Assembly (NCBI GenBank): GCA_017591395.1
Contig: WEDG01004251.1
Coordinates: forward strand, 1 to 64,000
Direction: 5' to 3'
DNA: 64,000 nt
Source: Schistocephalus solidus
Lineage: Eukaryota; Platyhelminthes; Cestoda; Diphyllobothriidea; Diphyllobothriidae
Part shown: piece by piece, positions 59,081 through 64,000 of the stretch
Numbering within the stretch: the first letter of the stretch is position 1
How the letters are laid out: every line of letters starts with the position of its first letter
The notes under the pieces: model-generated
Databases searched by the model: none
Told to the model about the DNA's origin: nothing
What the model saw: only the letters and a program-made list of their open reading frames with translations
Made by a program: the position numbers and the translations under genes

Positions 59081-59949
59081 GACGCTGTGCCAAACAGCGG
59101 GCTAACTTATGTCTCCAACTATGGAATCCGAAACTGCTAACTTTGCCTTTGGATTTATCACTAACGAGGATCACCATATTTGAGAGTAAAGCAGTCACTT
59201 TAATTTCTTACATGAACTCGTTGACTGTTCTAAGTGGTGGAAAAGAACAGTAATGTTGGCTTGTTCAGATGCACTTACAAAGATAGCGATGGGGCATGAA
59301 AATAGGTGCCGCTCTGTATAACGGATTGTTTTGCGCTAAATTCCAGTGGGGAGTACATATTCCAGTGCCCTAGCCCTAACCTTTATCTATCTGATATTTA
59401 GTTCAAGGTCATCTGTATAACGGAAGGTAACTATTCACCATTCGCCATTCCCATAGCGACTGTAATGCTTTAGTTTATTGACTTTTCTGCCTGGCTGAAT
59501 CTTCTGCCTGTCGGTGACGGTATTGGTAATAGGGTACCAGGAGGCATACCAACAGAAACTACGTCTGTTTGGTTATACGCTCCGTTGTCAAAAAAGAAAC
59601 TGAACTCTAATATCCGCATCTTAGTAACTGCATCTTAGTAATAGTAGCTTAAATGCATTTATTGGCATTCATGATTCCCGCTGGTTGATGGATAAGAATC
59701 CGCCCAGGTAATCGACATGTCTTTGTTACACATTTGCTTGCATGAACATTCCAATTGGGTCGAGAGGCTTGGCGACGACAACGCAATTAAAGATATCTCG
59801 TTAAAAATTCAATGCTCGCTAGCAGCAACATATTTGACCCGGTAACCGCAAAAATGTGTAAACCCGATGAGAATTTATTAAAAGCAAGCTTATGCTCACT
59901 TTATCACCTTTACAACATTTCGGTGGGTTTTGTTGCAACCTATGTTTTC
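59081..59949. other. Non-coding DNA; weak repeat traces
   Basis: A short CCCTAGCCCTAACC run at about 59369 with a preceding ATTCCAGTGGGGAGTACATA resembles the left junction of the telomere-like element; it is too short to count as a copy. Confidence 0.4.
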
Positions 59950-60165
59950 CTACTGAAGAAGAGGAGGCAATCCCTAGAACATGGTGTTTATTGGCCTGAC
60001 GTTTCGGATTCTCTCTCGAACCCATCAGGGACATTTGCAGAAAAGGTTACTTGGGGCACAAGTTGCGCAGTATTTATAGAGCGTGGTTGCCAGGGAACCA
60101 CAGACTTACTGTCGTTGTGAATCCAAAACGTTAGGCCAATAAACATCATGTCCCAGTGATCGCCG
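59950..60165. mobile_element. Penelope-type terminal relic with inverted copies
   Basis: On the minus strand (59955-60010) GAATCCGAAACGTCAGGCC is followed by AATAAACACCATGTTCTAGG. On the plus strand (60119-60160) the same stretch recurs in diverged form as GAATCCAAAACGTTAGGCC and AATAAACATCATGTCCCAG. The GAAACGTC word next to CTGATG is typical of the hammerheads carried in terminal repeats of Penelope-like elements, so this is probably an inverted pair of such ends with no protein in between. Confidence 0.6.
59990..60038 (-). ncRNA. Degenerate hammerhead-like core (Penelope type)
   Basis: The minus strand reads CTGATG (60023-60028), then a GGTTC/GAATCC stem with a bulged U and a GAGAGA loop, then GAAAC-GTC. 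The conserved A9 after CTGATG is missing or replaced by G, and stem I is weak. It is probably inactive but recognisable. Confidence 0.5.
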
Positions 60166-61169
60166 CTTCTTTTTCTGAGCTGTTTCCTGGGACTCGCCTG
60201 CCCGCTTCTATCAGCAATCTATTTTCTTACAAATGAGGACCATTTTGAATATGAATCCCTGTGCCGTTTACGGGGTTTCATTTCTTTAAATTAAGCTATA
60301 TCTTTTGCGCTGAGCTGAAGGTTATTTGGTGGTGGCAAGCGCTGCCTGACTGCATTATGGGATGCAGGGGTAGGGAGCAAATTTTGACATTACCAGCCAC
60401 AAGAAGTTATTTGAGAACGAGTTCTTAACAAGCTCAGTTTATTAAATATAATTGATTGCTTGCTTTCGATCGGAAGGTCGCGATCATACCGATAAACTCC
60501 GCTTATGGAAAGGTTTCTTTTAAATCATCACCATAAGACCCACTGCTGATCGGAGTTCAGCCGCAGCCAGCCAATTTGCCCGCGGCTAAGGGGTCACCTG
60601 CCTGGGCGCGGGTCAAGTTCATGTTTCAAATGTAAGGGGAGTGATCATGGCGGCCGCCTACTAAGCAAGTTCGCAAAGCATGAGGCTGGCATGCATGTGT
60701 GCCCATTATCGGGAACTGCCTGTGGTCATCTGAAGTATTCACTTAGGTAGCACAACAGGATTGGATTTCGCTACGTGGTGTTGCGATAGAGTTCACCTAG
60801 GACTATATGCACACACTACGCAAAAAAACCTTCCACTTTTACTCAGTCCAACTCGTGTCGCCAAAGGCGCACGCATATAAGGATTGCTTATGTGACAACC
60901 TCGGCTGGATATGGGAACCGGTACAATTGGCTTTGCGTCAATTGGTTGACAAGCTCGGAAGAAGGCTGAATGAGACAGACCCGGGAAGCAAAGTGAGTGA
61001 GGCAGGAGAGCGAGCGGTAAACACTGCGGAGATATGTCCCCCCTATAAACGGAGTCACGCTAAGTCATCAATCCGTCCACTCAGTAGGCCACGCAGTAGA
61101 GGTTCTCACCTGCAATGGTCTAACTTTCGTCGAGACTGAAACTCCTTCTTTACTCTCAACTAGATAATT
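60166..61169. other. Non-coding DNA; no gene supported
   Basis: An open frame of 110 codons at 60807-61139 (plus) has no recognised domain and no splice context. The stretch 60540-60720 is less AT-rich than average. Confidence 0.4.
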
Positions 61170-61530
61170 TCTCGGTAAGGATGCCTTGTATGGCCACCCT
61201 AGCAGGACATGGAAATAGAACGCCCCACCCACTTAGCATAGGTGGTCGCGCGATAAATTTCAGGAACGGTAAATATTCCCTATCTTAACCCTAATTTTAA
61301 TCCTTACATAAAGCTTAACTGTAACCTTAACTTAACCTTAATCTTAACCCTAACCCCTACAGTTAACACGAACCCAAGCCTTAACCCTTAACATAATTCT
61401 GACCTTAACTCTTACCCTCACCTTAAGTTCCTCGGAATAAGGCACAAACTAACATGTATTGTGGGTGGTTTCTTTTCCTCATGTCCTGTTTAGGCGGTCA
61501 TACAAGTACACCCTATCGTTTTCCGTTGTC
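61170..61530. repeat. Telomere-like inverted-arm element, copy 7 (both arms)
   Basis: The inverted left arm has TATGGCCACCCTAGCAGGAC and GGAAATAGAACG. The core (about 61280-61435) is C-rich with TTAACCCTAACC words. The direct right arm has GGAATAAGGCACAAACTAAC, TGTATTGTGGGTGGTTTC and TCATGTCCTGTTTAGGCGG. Both arms are clear. Confidence 0.85.
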
Positions 61531-62519
61531 GACAGTTTAAACTAGGTCGGCCATGGTCATCGAGTTTTTATCAATCTTCTGGAAGGTCTCCCATTAGCAT
61601 ACAAATGACTGTCTGGACGATTAAGCTTTTCCCAGTCCGAGAGCCTGTAAAATACGTTTGTTCTGCGAGTCCATCTCCATTCACCTGCTGCAGCTCAAAT
61701 GACATAGCGCGCTTAGCAAGCCAGTGAGTCATTTTACATTTGTGGACTCAAGTCGTCTGTATCTGCCACCGCCCTAGACCCGAAGACGAGCTGACGGCTT
61801 CTCGGAGGCCCAGAGTGCATGACGGTGGGCGCGATTAATTCTGTCTGTTTGTTCGTAGTTTGGAGAGATGTTTGGTGGGAAGTATTGTCTGCACGGTTTA
61901 ATCGTGTTGCTAAAGGGTGGCTGTGATGTGGGGGATGACAGGGACACAGGCGTGTTGTGGTGAATCTTGCAGTTAAACTCGCGCCGCTCTCTTCTGAACA
62001 AAAATTTCAGATTCCCAAAGAAAGCAGAAAGCCAATCGTTCTATTAGAAAATTCTCTATTTCGTTTTCAATGTTGCCGAACATGTTTTAGGGGCTAATTT
62101 AAATAAGGCAAGCATTTGGCTGCTTTGTGATTCTACGTATAGCAGGCACTCTAATATGATGTTATTGAGACATGAGACACCAGAGGCATTCCAGAGTTTA
62201 CGCGTTGGAGGAAGAAACTAAGCGGCAAGAAAAAATGATCCGAGGAGGCATGGTTCGCGTACTGGAAGCCAAGAGTTGGGACGTTACAATCAATTCACAT
62301 ACGTTGGGTATGTGAAGACGGAAGCCGGGAGGATAAGACTTTCAGGTACGCCAGGGTGAGCGGGAAATATGCGATCCGTGAGGTAAGTAGAGAAGGCGGT
62401 ACCAACATAATTCAGTTAGTTTAGAGGAGGGATGACCAATGGGATGCGTTCCAGGGGTTCCGAAGGCCACACTGGAGGGAACCCCAATGAAGAACGGGAC
62501 GACTTTGTCCAGTACCCAA
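61531..62519. other. Non-coding DNA; nothing recognised
   Basis: No arrays, domains or RNA folds supported. Confidence 0.4.
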
Positions 62520-62750
62520 TCGATGAGCGTTCATTTACCAATGTCTGCATTCCCTATCTAAACCAGCAAGACAACGAGTCCGTGGTGCAGTGGGTTAGAG
62601 CATTTTGGCTTCTAATCAACAGGTATCGGGTTCGAGCTTCGGGTTATGCACTACCCGCGGTTGGGTATGACTGGCTGATGACGACCAATGAACCAAAAAT
62701 GTGCATTCCAGTCTTTGTCGGCAATGTTCAAAAGTACTACTGTAGCAACT
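62520..62750 (+). mobile_element. tRNA-derived element with hammerhead
   Basis: The tRNA-like head (about 62575-62645) has TGGTGCAGTGGGTTAGAGC and a box-B-like GGGTTCGAGCTTC. It follows tail sequence of a previous unit (CGATGAGCGTTCATTTACC, then GCAAGACAACGAG). The hammerhead and a CCAGTCTTTGTCGGC block come after it. This copy has the least conserved hammerhead core. Confidence 0.85.
62669..62713 (+). ncRNA. Hammerhead-like fold in the 62.6-kb element (core mutated)
   Basis: CTGATGA is intact, and stem I GACTGG with CCAGTC is a perfect six-pair helix. GAAA reads AAAA and stem II is disrupted. It is likely inactive, but it retains the 45-nt length. Confidence 0.65.
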
Positions 62751-63384
62751 GGAATGACGGAACACAAGCCAGCCTTTTTTGTGTTTGCGAAGGCCGTGTA
62801 GGGAGAATCGTAGCATTCCAATCCAATTGATGTGACGTTGAGGCGAGCGCTAGGAGGCTGATCCACCTAATCGAGGTGAACGCTAGAGCAACCCCTGCGC
62901 ATGTGATTGTACACGACGTAGTTTCGTTGCATATTCTGAAGGGAATGCTTTGATTCACGACAGTTGTCACCACAGGGAAAAAACTTCGTTTTTACGCGGT
63001 GTGCACGGCCACACATTTTATTTGGCGAACCGCTGTTTCAGAGGTTCCCTTCTATGCAAGGCAGCATGAGCAATCTCTGGATCGCATACTTCCTTCGCTT
63101 TGCACCGGTTTCTGATTCGCAGACTTAAAACAGTGTTCTATGAAGTTCACTGGATAATCATTTAATACTAATGGACGGCATAGAAAATCCAACTAGCTTT
63201 TAGGTGGCTTATAATTACTGCCACCCTAGAGCTCAAGGATAAAGCTGATACTTAGGACGGCATACCAGAGTGCGTCAGAATGGTTTATTTGCCCCGCTCC
63301 TCGATCGAACACGGTAGAGGAACACTCCTCCCCTCCTCACTGTAGAAGTGACATTCTACTAAATACAGCGAAAGGTAGATATTA
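62751..63384. other. Non-coding DNA; nothing recognised
   Basis: No supported features. Confidence 0.4.
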
Positions 63385-63585
63385 CCGTGCCTGATGCTAA
63401 CTCTAAACAATACGCTTACGGTAAATTTAATTTAATTCTATCCCTTACCCTCATTTTTCTGGAATTTAAGGTAAAACCAGCTGTATTACCAGGGGTTCCT
63501 ATTCTACCGTCCTGCCACCGGGGGAGGGGGAAATATAAGCTATCCTTACCTCGATAGGCTATTCGTACATCGTATGCCTTACCCT
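63385..63585. repeat. Telomere-like element, copy 8 (right arm)
   Basis: A very eroded core (CTAACTCTAAAC, TTACCCTCATTTT) precedes a right arm with CTGGAATTTAAGGTAAAACC, TGTATTACCAGGGGTTCC and a GGGGGAAATATAAGC end. The left arm is not clear. Confidence 0.6.
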
Positions 63586-64000
63586 GTAAAGGAAAGTACG
63601 AGTTTAAACAAACATGGCAACCTGCGGTGCGGTGGTAAAACCAAACAGCATGCCTACGCAGGAGGGAAAACACCGACGAGGGCAATCGTGGAAATAAACT
63701 ACTTTCTACTTTATCGTGACTTGCTGGCAATTCACTTGAACGAATACTAACTGCGTAGATAGTATAGTATAAAACACCTTTACTCGCCCGAATTTTCGGA
63801 TTTATGCTCGAATCTAGGAGAGATGTATTTGTAAGTTAGAGAAAGGGGGAATATCGTCCCTTCCTTAGATTCTGCGCTCTGTATCTCAAGCACATCTATC
63901 TGCTGCTGCATCTGATGCCGGGTTCGAGCAGGAATAATGAACGTCAGACAAATAAGTTCCTTTTTCCAGCGATCGAGACTCTTATTCCTTAGGTACTTCC
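63586..64000. other. Non-coding DNA to the window end
   Basis: Nothing recognised. Confidence 0.4.

Noticed and set aside
1..64000. CRISPR arrays, prokaryotic operons, prophage
   Set aside because: Spliced exons, pol III elements and retrotransposon relics show a eukaryotic nuclear sequence; repeats are not spaced direct repeats with unique spacers.

Overview
The window reads as nuclear DNA of a parasitic flatworm, most likely a tapeworm of the Spirometra/Dibothriocephalus/Schistocephalus kind, possibly a fluke. The signs are a split giant-muscle-protein gene with multi-kilobase introns, tRNA-derived short interspersed elements that carry a hammerhead ribozyme (compare the Schistosoma Sm-alpha satellite), Penelope-like and non-LTR retrotransposon relics, and degenerate TTAGGG arrays. 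The organism is an inference; no species marker was seen.

The only protein gene I can support runs on the minus strand. Nine exons (57545-57850, 54902-55279, 52127-52474, 35609-35766, 30752-30879, 30033-30482, 28781-29446, 26177-26364, 19591-20046) encode immunoglobulin I-set domains and Ser/Pro-rich linkers of a titin/obscurin/UNC-89-like sarcomere protein. Splice phases match at every junction in the chain. The gene enters from the right (a possible further Ig exon lies at 58807-59080) and leaves to the left, because the last exon stops in the middle of an Ig domain whose second half was not found. Introns reach 16.4 kb and are filled with repeats. One conceptual frame break lies inside exon 30033-30482 and another inside the candidate exon, which suggests unpolished sequence or local decay.

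Layout: 1-11472, four near-identical 2.87-kb tandem units, each starting with a diverged tRNA-derived element; 11.5-18.2 kb, featureless intron-like DNA with (TA)n and old repeats; 18.24-19.50 kb, a head-to-tail array of a 302-bp tRNA-derived element with hammerhead ribozymes in the same sense as the gene; 19.6-30.9 kb, the left exon group with a 171-bp minisatellite at 25.3-25.8 kb; 31.2-35.1 kb, ten copies of a 380-bp satellite filling an intron that splits one Ig domain; 35.6-52.1 kb, one exon and then a 16.4-kb intron with a reverse-transcriptase relic at 47.4 kb; 52.1-57.9 kb, three whole-Ig exons with tRNA-derived elements and a Penelope endonuclease relic; 58-64 kb, a candidate exon, a Penelope terminal relic with a hammerhead-like core, and more repeats.

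The most interesting content is non-coding. First, a 45-nt hammerhead fold sits at a fixed place in a tRNA-headed element family; its stem I is kept through different base changes in separate copies. Second, a dispersed element family has roughly 90-bp inverted arms flanking a degenerate telomere-like core and occurs about eight times. Neither the ribozyme activity nor the mobility of these elements can be shown from sequence alone.
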